Positions 38,919 through 48,262 of a stretch of 64,000 bases of DNA are shown piece after piece. This DNA comes from Agarilytica rhodophyticola (lineage in GTDB: Bacteria > Pseudomonadota > Gammaproteobacteria > Pseudomonadales > Cellvibrionaceae): the NCBI RefSeq assembly GCF_002157225.2, contig NZ_CP020038.1, forward strand, positions 1 through 64,000, given 5' to 3'. A program made the position numbers and the translations under genes. Position 1 is the first letter of the stretch; every line of letters starts with the position of its first letter. The notes beneath the pieces were generated by a model. It had not been told where the DNA came from and searched no databases. It saw nothing but the letters and a program-made list of their open reading frames with translations.

Positions 38919-39773
38919 TTACTCACCCACCGCTATAGGATTGTCGGGGTTTTGAATCCACTCACTCCAAGAACCCGCGTAGAGGAGGCTAGCGTGAATT
39001 TCTGCTAAGTCCATGGCAAAAATATTGTGGCACGCTGTTACGCCTGACCCGCAAGAGTGAATAATTTTTCCCTGCTCGCCAACTGTTTCGAGTAAATGGG
39101 AAAAACGGGATTTTAGCTGTTCTGGTTTTAAGAACTTCCCAAATGCATCAAGATTCTCCATACAAGGTAGATTCAATGCCTGCGGAATATGCCCTGCAAT
39201 AGGATCAACATTTTCCTGCTCTCCCATAAAACGGGGACGAGCGCGAGCATCAACGACAATATCTTTTTTCTCTTCGATATTAGCTCGAACCTCAGTGGTA
39301 GAGCGCAAATACTGCTGTGTGGTTGTATAGCGATGGCTGCTTGTTTGGACTGCAGGTGCTTCACTTGTTATTGGCATTTTTGCTTGTTGCCAGCTCGTAA
39401 AACCCCCATCTAATAGGTGGACATCTTTATGATCTACCCAGTAACGCAACATCCACCATAAACGTGCAGCAATGACACCACCTTTGTCATCATAAACAAC
39501 GACTTTTTTCTCTGGTGACAGCCCCCATTTTTGCAGCTTGTCCAAAAATATATTGTCATTGGGAAAAGGATGGCGACCGGTTTGAGGTGTCACCTCTCGG
39601 CTTAAATCTTGCTCAAGATCTACATACTGTGCACCGGGAATATGGTTTTGATGATATTGCTCACGCCCGTAGTTTGGGTCGAAATCTGGACCCGGCATTG
39701 CAAACCGACAATCAAAAATACATAGGTTAATATTACTTAACTCTTCTTGCAGTTGTTGAGCTTGGATAAGCAT
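38919..39773 (-). CDS. sseA: 3-mercaptopyruvate sulfurtransferase
   Basis: This rhodanese-type enzyme transfers sulfur from 3-mercaptopyruvate to thiol or cyanide acceptors. Two rhodanese domains are present: an inactive N-terminal one (NLCIFDCRF...HIPGAQYVDLEQDL) and a catalytic one whose active-site loop CGSGVTA matches the mercaptopyruvate type. Conserved LLDGGFTSWQ lies between them. Start chosen at ATG 39773 (MLIQAQQLQEE), since the 13 residues from the earlier ATG 39812 do not resemble the family; 284 residues is then normal. Confidence 0.9.
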   Translation of the reverse strand: MLIQAQQLQEELSNINLCIFDCRFAMPGPDFDPNYGREQYHQNHIPGAQYVDLEQDLSREVTPQTGRHPFPNDNIFLDKLQKWGLSPEKKVVVYDDKGGVIAARLWWMLRYWVDHKDVHLLDGGFTSWQQAKMPITSEAPAVQTSSHRYTTTQQYLRSTTEVRANIEEKKDIVVDARARPRFMGEQENVDPIAGHIPQALNLPCMENLDAFGKFLKPEQLKSRFSHLLETVGEQGKIIHSCGSGVTACHNIFAMDLAEIHASLLYAGSWSEWIQNPDNPIAVGE

Positions 39774-39857
39774 GGCAGTTCTCTTTGTTTTTGCTTCATA
39801 TACTAAAAACAAATGAGAGTATATCGTACAACTTTATTATAAATGCAGACTCTGAAA

Positions 39858-40388
39858 TTATTTTTCCACATATATATCCAATTCATAGATACACTCTTCT
39901 TTTGGGCTAGCAATAATAAATGTACTATCGATGAAGTCTGTTTCCAATTTGCTAGTATTTATTTCTAAAAAAGCTAAGCTATCTTTAAATTCTGAATTTT
40001 GATGGTTTTTCAAATTGATGCGGATAATATTCTCAAATGGTAGAGTTCTATTGATATAAGCTGTATCTGCAGATGCCATGTACATATCTTCTACCTGGGG
40101 CCAGAAGCGCTCATTGTCGACTTCCATACAAAAGTCATCTGATCTTTGAAATAAAGTCGCCAAATTTTTGAAAATAAAGCGACTTTCAGGAGCTTGGCTG
40201 ATAGCTGTTAACAATGCCCCACCTTTAAATGCCTCATCAGTATAAGCCCCATCACTGATAGTGGCCTCTGACAATGTAGTTTCATTTTTACTCACTGCGC
40301 CAATAGCAGTAAATGCTTTACCGACCAAAATATTTGCGGTTGAAGAAGGTCTGAGGCACTTCGCTGTTCTTACTTTCAATATACTCAT
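39858..40388 (-). CDS. Hypothetical protein
   Basis: I do not recognise this 176-residue protein. It has no signal peptide or membrane segment. Its N-terminal half is Ala/Thr-rich (LVGKAFTAIGAVSKNETTLSEATISDGAYTDEAFKGG), and the C-terminal half is predicted to be beta-rich. It lies alone between sseA and the GNAT gene; the coding frame is free of stops and has normal composition. Confidence 0.55.
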   Translation of the reverse strand: MSILKVRTAKCLRPSSTANILVGKAFTAIGAVSKNETTLSEATISDGAYTDEAFKGGALLTAISQAPESRFIFKNLATLFQRSDDFCMEVDNERFWPQVEDMYMASADTAYINRTLPFENIIRINLKNHQNSEFKDSLAFLEINTSKLETDFIDSTFIIASPKEECIYELDIYVEK

Positions 40389-40496
40389 TTTACTTCTCCT
40401 AAAAATTTATGAAGTAATCATTTTTAAGAGAATGATAAAAAAAGAAAAACGTGCTAACTCAAGGTAAACAACGAAACATTAGTTGAAATGTTGGAA

Positions 40497-40934
40497 TTAT
40501 AGAGTGATAACGGCGAGCATGTCTTCGTTATCTTCATCCATACCTATTTCAATAAAGCCGAAGCTGCCATAAAAATCTTTAGCAACTGGGTTATTAGGGT
40601 TATAACAGATTTCTATTTGCTGGATATTTTCGACAGCTTTAATCTCTTCCAGTGCTATTTGCAGAGCTGCTCGTCCTATACCTTGGCCCTGATACTTACT
40701 ATCCACCATAAAACGCCAAATGGATACCTTATTTGTATCTTCTCGCACCCACATAAAGAAACCAACGGGAGTTTCATCCCTATAAATAGCTCTCGTTGTA
40801 TGGTTTTGATTAAACATTGATTCTACTAACGACCACATATTACAAGCGACATAGTCTTGCTGATGCTCTGATACATCAAGATCACATACGTTTTCGTAGT
40901 TGGCCTTAGTGACTTCCTGTAGTGTTATTTCCAA
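40497..40934 (-). CDS. GNAT family N-acetyltransferase
   Basis: The 145-residue protein has the acetyl-CoA binding loop KYQGQGIGRAAL and the preceding strand WRFMVDSKY, then IEICYNPNNPVAKDFYGSFGFIEIG, the usual final strand and helix of GNAT enzymes (spermidine or small-molecule acetyltransferase type). The substrate cannot be inferred. Cytoplasmic. Confidence 0.88.
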   Translation of the reverse strand: MEITLQEVTKANYENVCDLDVSEHQQDYVACNMWSLVESMFNQNHTTRAIYRDETPVGFFMWVREDTNKVSIWRFMVDSKYQGQGIGRAALQIALEEIKAVENIQQIEICYNPNNPVAKDFYGSFGFIEIGMDEDNEDMLAVITL

Positions 40935-41033
40935 TAGTTTTGTCCGATCTTTTTACTCTATTAACTTGGTGGCTACATATATCGTCCTGATATATACTGC
41001 CGCCGGGTATAAAAGCTATACAAATTCATTTAA

Positions 41034-41426
41034 TTACGCGATTGCAGCCGAAGTTAGCTTGTCCAAAGCTTCTGACATTTGATCGAATACTGGGCAATCA
41101 GCAATAGCGAAGCTTTCTTCTATTGTTTTGGGCGAGCGATAAGCAATATAAACTTTACCACTATCGTCTTTATAGACGACGACCCGCATTGGCAGGTCAA
41201 GAGCGGCTGCAATATTTTTCTGCATGATTAATGTGCCAGCTTTAGGGTTACCAAAAATGATGACCTGGGCTTCATTCATTTCCAGGCCTACTTTTTGTGC
41301 ATTAGCTTGATGATTCACTCGTGCTACTACTCCTAGGCCTTTTTCTTTAATAATAGCTTCAAATTTGTCCATAGTTTCATTGACGCTATAAGTCGAAAGC
41401 TTAGAAACCATATTGTTACTTGTCAT
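41034..41426 (-). CDS. DUF302 domain protein
   Basis: This 130-residue protein matches DUF302: SVNETMDKFEAIIKEKGLGVVARVNHQANAQKVGLEMNEAQVIIFGNPKAGTLIMQ, then LDLPMRVVVYKDDSGKVYIAYRSP. The fold is a small alpha/beta dimer of unknown activity. No signal peptide. It lies downstream of lipocalin on the same strand but behind a hairpin at 41467-41492. Confidence 0.88.
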   Translation of the reverse strand: MTSNNMVSKLSTYSVNETMDKFEAIIKEKGLGVVARVNHQANAQKVGLEMNEAQVIIFGNPKAGTLIMQKNIAAALDLPMRVVVYKDDSGKVYIAYRSPKTIEESFAIADCPVFDQMSEALDKLTSAAIA

Positions 41427-41466
41427 TCTGAACTTTACTCCGATCTATATTTATCTACCGAAATGC

Positions 41467-41492
41467 CTTAGGGCCTTTTAACTGGCCCTAAG
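41467..41492 (-). terminator. Hairpin between lipocalin and DUF302 genes
   Basis: Perfect 9-bp arms CTTAGGGCC (41467-41475) and GGCCCTAAG (41484-41492) flank an eight-base loop, read on the minus strand as AGTTAAAA. It lies after the lipocalin gene, so it probably stops or attenuates transcription into the DUF302 gene. No T-tract. Confidence 0.55.
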
Positions 41493-41561
41493 ACTCTACA
41501 TAGGCGTTTGAGTTCAAATTTTTATATCAATTGGTCACATCTCTTAGGAATTCTATAGCTA

Positions 41562-42098
41562 CTATAAGCTCTGAGGTGTCAATTCTAATTTAGATGTATC
41601 AATTTCTTTGGCTTCTAATTCTGAAAGTATATTTTCATATAAATCTTGATCGATAGTTGGAGTTCGGCTCAATACAAAAAGTGACGTGGTGGAAGGGTTG
41701 GTAACAACCGCATATTGATAGTCTACTTCATCTAGAACCACGATCAGGTAATTGGGAAGAGGTAAATCTGGTTGACCTGGAAAGGTCACTTTTAGCACAG
41801 CATTGCTTTCTGTATCAAAAACGTCAGCTTTTCCGGTAATTTCACTTACCTCACCATCAAAGCTCCCAACAAAGCCTTTATTCTCAACTTTAACACTGCC
41901 ATCTTCTTGCAAAGAATACTCTGCCGTTATACCTACAAGACCTTCACTAAAAAAACTCGGATTAGCCGAAATTTGATACCACAACCCCATGTAACGCTCA
42001 ATATCGACATAAGCGACAGTTTGAACTTTGCAGCCATAAAGTGTTGTTAAAGTTAAACATACAAATAAATATTTTATAACTTTTGTTACGCTATTCAT
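41562..42098 (-). CDS. Bacterial lipocalin lipoprotein (Blc-type)
   Basis: The 178 residues have a lipoprotein signal peptide (LYGC, Cys23) and the lipocalin GxW motif in VDIERYMGLWYQISANP, followed by beta strands with YLIVVLDEVDYQYAVVTNPSTTSLFVLSRTP, typical of Blc. Outer-membrane lipocalins bind lipids and are linked to membrane maintenance. An inverted repeat sits 117 bases upstream. Confidence 0.92.
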   Translation of the reverse strand: MNSVTKVIKYLFVCLTLTTLYGCKVQTVAYVDIERYMGLWYQISANPSFFSEGLVGITAEYSLQEDGSVKVENKGFVGSFDGEVSEITGKADVFDTESNAVLKVTFPGQPDLPLPNYLIVVLDEVDYQYAVVTNPSTTSLFVLSRTPTIDQDLYENILSELEAKEIDTSKLELTPQSL

Positions 42099-42214
42099 TT
42101 TAATTCCTCTGTGAGTTTTTAATTTTCCACTTATACGTACACTATTTATTTGCCAGATGATGAAAAAATAAATATGGCATTATGAACATTGAAATTACAT
42201 GATTATCTACAGAA

Positions 42215-42251
42215 TAATTATTGGTCATTCATTTTGATTGACCAATAATTA
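42215..42251. promoter_or_regulatory. Perfect 13-bp inverted repeat upstream of the lipocalin gene
   Basis: Arms TAATTATTGGTCA (42215-42227) and TGACCAATAATTA (42239-42251) flank an 11-base spacer. It sits between the adh stop and the lipocalin start, both on the minus strand. It could be an operator for the lipocalin gene or a terminator for the adh gene; arms are too AT-rich at the ends to be a strong terminator. Confidence 0.5.
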
Positions 42252-42305
42252 CATAGAAGCGGCGTTTTATTTTTTGCAGAGAAATAAGTGTTAACTGTGA
42301 TCTTT

Positions 42306-43466
42306 TTAGTAGGCGAGATTTAAAATTTCTTTCGACACATCTAGACCTAAATCTCTTGTCTCAGATAAAGCGGTCATACCATTTGCATTTAAAGCATCTA
42401 TAACATCGTCAATTTTATCTCTTTCTATACCATAGTTAGAAAGTTTTGTTTTGATGCCCAAGCTTTCAAAAAATTCTTGGGTTCTGTCGATCGCTAAATC
42501 AATAGCTGTACTCTCATCTTGCTCATTAATATCCCAGACTCTACGTGCATATTGAAGAAGCTTAGCATGTTTATTTTCTTTTCTAACTCGCCAAAGAGAA
42601 GGTAAAACAATTGCTAAAGTTTGCGCATGATCAATCCCAAACATTGCTGTTAATTCATGACCAATAAGATGGGTGGCCCAATCTTGAGAAACACCGGCTC
42701 CGATAAGCCCATTAAGTGCATTACTCGCACACCAGACTAAATTTGCTCTAGCATCATAGTCCGTAGGGTGATCAACAGTTTGTTTACCTATCTCAATAAG
42801 TGTTTTAAGAATGCCTTCAGCTGTTCTGTCTTGAAAGCGTGCATCTACTGGTTGGGTAACATACTGCTCGACTGTGTGAACAAAAGCGTCGACCACACCG
42901 TTAGCCACTTGAATTGGCGGAAGTGTAAATGTTATTGAAGGGTCAAGTAGGGAAAATTGTGGAAAAACTAAAGGGCTAGAAACCGAGTATTTTGCTGCTT
43001 TGTGACTGATAACTCCAAAAGAGTTCATTTCTGAGCCTGTAGCTGGAAGTGTGGCTACCGTGGCCAAAGGAATTGCGTGAATGACGTGTTTTGAAGCAAA
43101 TCCAGGTTTTAATAAGTCTTCTGAGTTTTTACCTTGGTAGCTTATAGCCATAGCGATAAACTTTGTTCCATCCATAACAGAACCGCCACCGACGGCGAGA
43201 AGAAAATCAATTCCTTCCGCTTTGGCAATTTCCACAGCCTTCATTAATGTAGTGTATGTTGGGTTGGGTTCAATACCGCCAAATTGAACAACTTTTCGCT
43301 CGCCTAGAGCCGCGATTACTTTATCCAAAACGCCGGTTCGTTTTACTGAACCCTGACCATATAGAACAAGAACTTTTGCATTACTGTCGATGAGTTTATC
43401 AAGCTCCGAAATTCTATCTTTGCCAAAAATAATTTTTGTTGGATTGTAAAAATTAAAGTTATTCAT
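42306..43466 (-). CDS. Iron-containing alcohol dehydrogenase (YqhD/BDH type)
   Basis: The 386 residues start NNFNFYNPTKIIFGKD, with the NAD(P)-binding AVGGGSVMDGTKFIAM and the metal-binding segment DAFVHTVEQYVTQP and MFGIDHAQTLAIVLPS, which supplies the His ligands. This subgroup typically reduces aldehydes with NADPH. Substrate unknown. A terminator separates it from the PL6 gene upstream on the same strand. Confidence 0.93.
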   Translation of the reverse strand: MNNFNFYNPTKIIFGKDRISELDKLIDSNAKVLVLYGQGSVKRTGVLDKVIAALGERKVVQFGGIEPNPTYTTLMKAVEIAKAEGIDFLLAVGGGSVMDGTKFIAMAISYQGKNSEDLLKPGFASKHVIHAIPLATVATLPATGSEMNSFGVISHKAAKYSVSSPLVFPQFSLLDPSITFTLPPIQVANGVVDAFVHTVEQYVTQPVDARFQDRTAEGILKTLIEIGKQTVDHPTDYDARANLVWCASNALNGLIGAGVSQDWATHLIGHELTAMFGIDHAQTLAIVLPSLWRVRKENKHAKLLQYARRVWDINEQDESTAIDLAIDRTQEFFESLGIKTKLSNYGIERDKIDDVIDALNANGMTALSETRDLGLDVSKEILNLAY

Positions 43467-43550
43467 ATTAAACCCTGCTATTCAAATGCGATCAAAAACG
43501 TACTTCGACCATTATACGCTGCTAACTGCAGGTAATATCAATGCATAAAA

Positions 43551-43576
43551 AAGGCGTTGTAAGAATGCAACGCCTT
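43551..43576 (-). terminator. Rho-independent terminator after the PL6 lyase gene
   Basis: Perfect arms AAGGCGTTG (43551-43559) and CAACGCCTT (43568-43576) with an eight-base loop. On the minus strand the stem is followed by a run of six or more T, and T-rich sequence also flanks the other side, so it could work in both directions. Confidence 0.85.
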
Positions 43577-43613
43577 CTTTTTCAACACTCGGGTGAGTGA
43601 TGTTAAAACATAT

Positions 43614-46112
43614 TTATGGACGATAGTTTATCGGACCGACATCCCTTGACGTTAATGGCCGTTTTCTGATGGTATCGCTTGAGACTTCATCGGCACCAGC
43701 ATCGGGGTTGGTTGCTCGACGTGTTTGGCCATCCATATCAACCCCAATAAAGGGGAAACTACCAAAATCATTACTGCCGCCAGATAAAACAGGGCTTGTT
43801 GATTGCGGACGATAGAGACCATCACTAGCGCGTAATAACTGAGGATCGATAAAGGTAAAGCCCGTTAACGATGACAGGTTACCATCAGAAAATGAGTCGC
43901 CGCTGATAAAATTACCAGCAAACTTTGATCCTTTGGGAATCCCTTCATCAACATTAATAAATACCGGGCCTTTGGCTTTGGCAACAATATTATTGATCAT
44001 TGTAATATTGGTGGGATGACGTGAAGCTCTGCTTTTACCGCCAGCGAAATTAATACTATTGATGCAGTCAACAATAGTGTTATGTGCGATAAAAATATTG
44101 TCCACTTGCTGATAACCGCTGTCGCTAGAACCGTCCGAATCGGTTAATACTATGCCACCGTTAAAGTTACTGGCTTCAAAACTACAACCTTCAATATAAT
44201 TATTAAATACGCGGTGATTAGCATCGGTCAAGCGAATACCACCAGTGAAAGGATAGCCATCGGCGAATATGAAGTTATGGCTAATTTCTGCATCACTACC
44301 ATGGCGTGAGACAATTGATCCATAACTGTTACGCACGGTGTTATGACTGATAACATTGAAGCTGGATTTATTAGAAATAATCTCGGCTTCGCCACGAATT
44401 TTTTCAAAATAGTTGTACTCCACTCGCGAGTAAGCGGCGGCTTGGTGTGTGCCACTGGTGCCCATGCGCACAGCTTCAAACTCATTATCTGATGTATCGG
44501 GAAACTCTTTCCCATCAACAGGAGGGCGGTTACCAAAATAGTTGTGGTCTATTTGTGCATAGTCAGGGTCAACTACTCCTCTATCCACAGTCAGCAATGC
44601 CCCTCGATTAGCTTTGCCGCTAAACCAACTATGGTCTATGCGGTTGTGCTGGCCGTAGATTAAAAACCATCTATTGCTACCTTGGAACTGTTGATCCCAA
44701 TCGATAACTGTAATTTCGGTAATACGGCAGTGGTTGCACACCGCGCCGCCGCGACCACGCGTTTGGAACAGATCGCTACTAGAGGAGTTACCATTTCTGA
44801 ATGTTATTCCCTGGAATACCACATAGCTTCCTGACATCCTTACCTGTGAGTCCCCTTCAAAGAACACTTTACCGGGGTTGACCGCTGCGACAGTGACGGC
44901 CTGATTCTCTGTACCATTACCTTCAATCGTCAGCTCAATGTCTTTATAGATGCCATCGGTAATACATATTGTTGTGCCAGGGCTGATAGACGAGTCGGTA
45001 TTGGATTCCAGTTGAGAAGCATTTGATACAGTCAATGTGCAATTTATATCCGGCACAGTATTGAGCACAGAGGGTGGTAAAGGTGTGGTACTAGGTGCTG
45101 GAGTCGGCGAAGGTGTAGATGTTGGTGCTGCCGTGGGGCTTGGTGTGGGTGTCACCGTTGGAGTGGGCATAGCGGTTGGGCTTGGTGTCGATGTTGGTGT
45201 AGGGGTTGGCACGGGTGTGGTGGTGGGGCTAGGTGGTGTGCCAGACAAAGTATTAATTCGCACCTCTGTAAGACTATTCCAGAGACTTCCGCCGTCGTTG
45301 CCATGGCCGACAATTCGAACAAATTTGGCTTCTGTATTGTTGAGGTTAAAATTTTGCAAAGCCAGTATTTTTAAAGGTTGGTCGCCACTCCAAAGAGTTT
45401 GCCAAGTATTACCACTAGCAGAAACTTGGATATCGATGTTGGTGCGTCGTCTATCGCCTCTATAAAAAGCGATATCGACACTATCAATTATTGTAGGTGT
45501 TGGTAGTTCGTATCTTATCCATTGGCCATCACCAAGCGCTGACCAGCGAGTGTTAAGGTCATTATCCAGCGTATTTGTAGGTGAATTGCCATCATCGGAG
45601 CTAGCCGTAACTTGAATGGTATTTTGCGTCGCTGGCACTTCATTAATTTTTACTTCGGTCAGGCTATTCCACAAAGAACCGGCATCGTTGCCATGGCCAA
45701 CTATACGAATATAGCGGGCGGTGATATTTGTCACATCTATCTTCTGGAGGTCTAGGCTTAATTCAGGCTGATCGCCACTCCAAATATTTTGCCAATTATT
45801 ATTATCAGATGAGGCTTCGACATCTATTCGTGTTCTTCTAACATTGCCGCGATAAAAAGCGATATCGAGGCTATCTACATTTTTAACGGACATTAAATCA
45901 TAGGTAATAGATTCACCATCTCCAAATGCTGACCATCGCGTAGATAAATCATTATCGAGAGTATTGGCAGGTATATTACCGTCGTGTGAACTGGCACTGA
46001 CACTAATGCCATGTGTTGTTGCGCTAAAAAATAACAGTGTTAAAAAAACTGGAAAAGATATGGGCGCAAGAAAACAACGTTTTATCAAACGTTTCTTAGT
46101 TAACATATTCAT
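43614..46112 (-). CDS. PL6 polysaccharide lyase with two discoidin domains
   Basis: The 832 residues have a signal peptide (FLTLLFFSATTHG), two F5/8 type C domains at about 35-155 and 165-295, a Pro/Thr linker at about 296-350, and a right-handed beta-helix lyase. The PL6 catalytic pair is visible: Lys582 in EIISNKSS and Arg603 in SRHG, 21 residues apart as in alginate lyase and chondroitinase B. Such lyases cut alginate or similar uronates by beta-elimination. The discoidin domains probably bind polysaccharide. It is an exported, stand-alone enzyme here; no other alginate genes are adjacent. Confidence 0.92.
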   Translation of the reverse strand: MNMLTKKRLIKRCFLAPISFPVFLTLLFFSATTHGISVSASSHDGNIPANTLDNDLSTRWSAFGDGESITYDLMSVKNVDSLDIAFYRGNVRRTRIDVEASSDNNNWQNIWSGDQPELSLDLQKIDVTNITARYIRIVGHGNDAGSLWNSLTEVKINEVPATQNTIQVTASSDDGNSPTNTLDNDLNTRWSALGDGQWIRYELPTPTIIDSVDIAFYRGDRRRTNIDIQVSASGNTWQTLWSGDQPLKILALQNFNLNNTEAKFVRIVGHGNDGGSLWNSLTEVRINTLSGTPPSPTTTPVPTPTPTSTPSPTAMPTPTVTPTPSPTAAPTSTPSPTPAPSTTPLPPSVLNTVPDINCTLTVSNASQLESNTDSSISPGTTICITDGIYKDIELTIEGNGTENQAVTVAAVNPGKVFFEGDSQVRMSGSYVVFQGITFRNGNSSSSDLFQTRGRGGAVCNHCRITEITVIDWDQQFQGSNRWFLIYGQHNRIDHSWFSGKANRGALLTVDRGVVDPDYAQIDHNYFGNRPPVDGKEFPDTSDNEFEAVRMGTSGTHQAAAYSRVEYNYFEKIRGEAEIISNKSSFNVISHNTVRNSYGSIVSRHGSDAEISHNFIFADGYPFTGGIRLTDANHRVFNNYIEGCSFEASNFNGGIVLTDSDGSSDSGYQQVDNIFIAHNTIVDCINSINFAGGKSRASRHPTNITMINNIVAKAKGPVFINVDEGIPKGSKFAGNFISGDSFSDGNLSSLTGFTFIDPQLLRASDGLYRPQSTSPVLSGGSNDFGSFPFIGVDMDGQTRRATNPDAGADEVSSDTIRKRPLTSRDVGPINYRP

Positions 46113-46441
46113 AACCTAACCTTGTTTTTCATTATTTTAATTAGCTAGGGCTTATTTGCGGGCAGCCATTAGCTAGATTTTTGGTAAATCCAATATATAT
46201 TTTTTTATTTATTTCCAGGTATAGAACTTACTGGTATTACCAGTTTGAATTACAAAAATAAGTAAGTAGTTGGATAAAACACACAATATAAGTTATTAAT
46301 TTTTTATTTTCTATTAACATTAAGACAAAAATTAATTAATTTGGTATGTCCAATTTGTATATATCGAGAAGAGCGAAATGGTATTGAGGTATGAAATTTA
46401 CGTACAGATAATAAAATATTAGTTTTTACATAAGGCTTTTA
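46113..46441. promoter_or_regulatory. PL6 upstream region with a GntR-type palindrome
   Basis: This AT-rich 329-bp gap lies before the PL6 lyase gene (transcribed leftwards). A 15-base palindrome ACTGGTA-T-TACCAGT sits at 46230-46244, 118 bases upstream of the PL6 start. Its TGGT-N3-ACCA core is the kind bound by FadR/UxuR-type GntR regulators of uronate or fatty-acid genes. No regulator of that family occurs in this window. Confidence 0.5.
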
Positions 46442-48238
46442 TTATTCAATTTTTTCAAAGATTAAATTGGCATATTTTAACTGCTCCTTTCCATCTGGGT
46501 TAACAACAAATACAGTTTCTCCTAATCCGCGCCCTATTCCTGCAATGACAGCCTGATCATTGCTTTGTGATTGCAAGACAAATTCTAATTTGTCTCCCTC
46601 TTCTGTTTTTGCATAAGCGATAATAAAACCATCACGTATTTTTAAACCGCCTGAAGGTAAATTAATAACTTCCAGTGGATTAACAACACGGTATTTGCCT
46701 ATGCGTTGTTGCCATGCTGTATGAATGGGCGTAGGAAGAATTTTTTCTCCTAGTAACACAGTTAGTCCAAGTGTATTAACACCAATTAGAACTTCTTTGT
46801 TATCTACTTTTCGTATTGCTAAGCCGATATTATTTAAGCCACCTAGATTTATGGGGAATATACCCATAAACCGATAACTTAAATAATAAAAACCTTTGGC
46901 TTGGCGTTGGTGTAAACGTAGCTTTCTACCGGCTATTGTAGCGTAGAGTTTGTTTCCTTTTCGATAAATTCTAGCTAGACCTGCGGCTGTAGCGTAGTGG
47001 CCAATAATATCTTGATCGCTAATATGGTCTTGTGAAGAAACCTGGGGCCAATAGCTATGTTGGGTTGGTGCCGGCTTTCCTGTTTTTGCCTCATGCATTA
47101 GGACTAAGGCTTTGTTAGCAATACGATGTAAGCTCGCGCTGGCGTTGCGTGAATTAGAGAGTAATATCACACCGTATTTATGTTTGGGTGAAAATTTAAT
47201 AAGTGCGCGGTGGTTTACCGTAGCACCGCCATGGCCAACAACTGAGTTTCCTCGATAAAAAATGCCATCGTAATAAAATAAACCCAAGCCAACTCTCTTG
47301 CCGAAATTTAAAGTTTTATCGGAACTGTAATCATCTAAAATATGTTCAATGTTCTTTTTTTGTAAAATATTTTTTTTACTTAAGACGCCGTTATTATTAA
47401 ATAACATAATCAATTTTGCTAAATCTCGCCCGTTACTTGTTAAGCCTGCTGCAGGTACATCGCGAATAGATAGTTCTTGCTCGAACTTATTTTTTTTATA
47501 GCCTACCGCTGTTCTGGGAATATGTGGGGTTGGGCTAAATGCTGAGCTTTGCATGCCTAAATTTTTTAACAATGTATTCATATAGTTTTCATAACTTTTA
47601 CCACTGACTTTTTCAATAACAGCGCCGATAACATCAAAACCGAGGTTAGAATACGAAAATGCCGTATCTATATCTCGTGTAACGTAAGTGCTATTAAGGT
47701 AATCAAGGGCGCTATGAAAATTAGCCGGTGTTGAACTCCACATACCTTTTATTAAATCTGAAGGTAATCCAGATTGATGAGTGAGTAGCGATCGAATAGT
47801 AATGGGTTTAGATAGAGGTGAACGTGTTTTCGGTTGGAATTCGGGTAAATACTCATTTACACTACGGTCAAGTTCTAACTGGCCTCTCTCTACCAGTTGC
47901 ATAACAGCGATGGCATTAACAAGCTTGGCGATAGAACCTGCGCGAAATAAAGTCTGTTGATCGACTTTTTCTTGTGTTTTTCGGTTAGCGTAGCCAAAGC
48001 CTTGTTGCCATACGATATCTTGTCCGGCAACAAGCGTTACACTGACCCCCGAAATTTTATGTTTCCTCATTTCCCTGTCTATCATCCAAGCAAGATGCTC
48101 TCGGGTATATGAGTAATTATTTTTTTCTATAGAAGGCTTATTCGGCGCCTTGGCTGGTGTTTTGATTTGAGCACAGGCAAGCAAAATACTTATCATCAAT
48201 AAAGATGTAAGTATTTTGCTGAAACATTCGAAGCTCAA
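46442..48238 (-). CDS. Serine beta-lactamase-like exported hydrolase
   Basis: The 598 residues start with a lipoprotein signal (SILLAC, Cys22). The beta-lactamase fold has the SxxK motif S102-IA-K105, a YSN triad in AFSYSNLGF, and HGG in VVGHGGATVNH, all class C/esterase-type. A C-terminal beta-rich domain of about 190 residues follows. Members include D-aminopeptidases, esterases and penicillin-binding proteins, so the substrate is open. Confidence 0.88.
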   Translation of the reverse strand: MSFECFSKILTSLLMISILLACAQIKTPAKAPNKPSIEKNNYSYTREHLAWMIDREMRKHKISGVSVTLVAGQDIVWQQGFGYANRKTQEKVDQQTLFRAGSIAKLVNAIAVMQLVERGQLELDRSVNEYLPEFQPKTRSPLSKPITIRSLLTHQSGLPSDLIKGMWSSTPANFHSALDYLNSTYVTRDIDTAFSYSNLGFDVIGAVIEKVSGKSYENYMNTLLKNLGMQSSAFSPTPHIPRTAVGYKKNKFEQELSIRDVPAAGLTSNGRDLAKLIMLFNNNGVLSKKNILQKKNIEHILDDYSSDKTLNFGKRVGLGLFYYDGIFYRGNSVVGHGGATVNHRALIKFSPKHKYGVILLSNSRNASASLHRIANKALVLMHEAKTGKPAPTQHSYWPQVSSQDHISDQDIIGHYATAAGLARIYRKGNKLYATIAGRKLRLHQRQAKGFYYLSYRFMGIFPINLGGLNNIGLAIRKVDNKEVLIGVNTLGLTVLLGEKILPTPIHTAWQQRIGKYRVVNPLEVINLPSGGLKIRDGFIIAYAKTEEGDKLEFVLQSQSNDQAVIAGIGRGLGETVFVVNPDGKEQLKYANLIFEKIE

Positions 48239-48262
48239 AGGCCGTATTTCTAAGTTTATGGT

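Noticed and set aside
45075-45235. Tandem repeat as a mobile or regulatory element
   Set aside because: It encodes the Pro/Thr linker of the lyase; similar low-complexity linker DNA occurs in the lipoprotein at about 56330.
45037-45465. Plus-strand Val/Gly-rich frame
   Set aside because: It is the reverse reading of the Pro/Thr linker and second discoidin domain of the PL6 gene, with low-complexity GVGVGV sequence.
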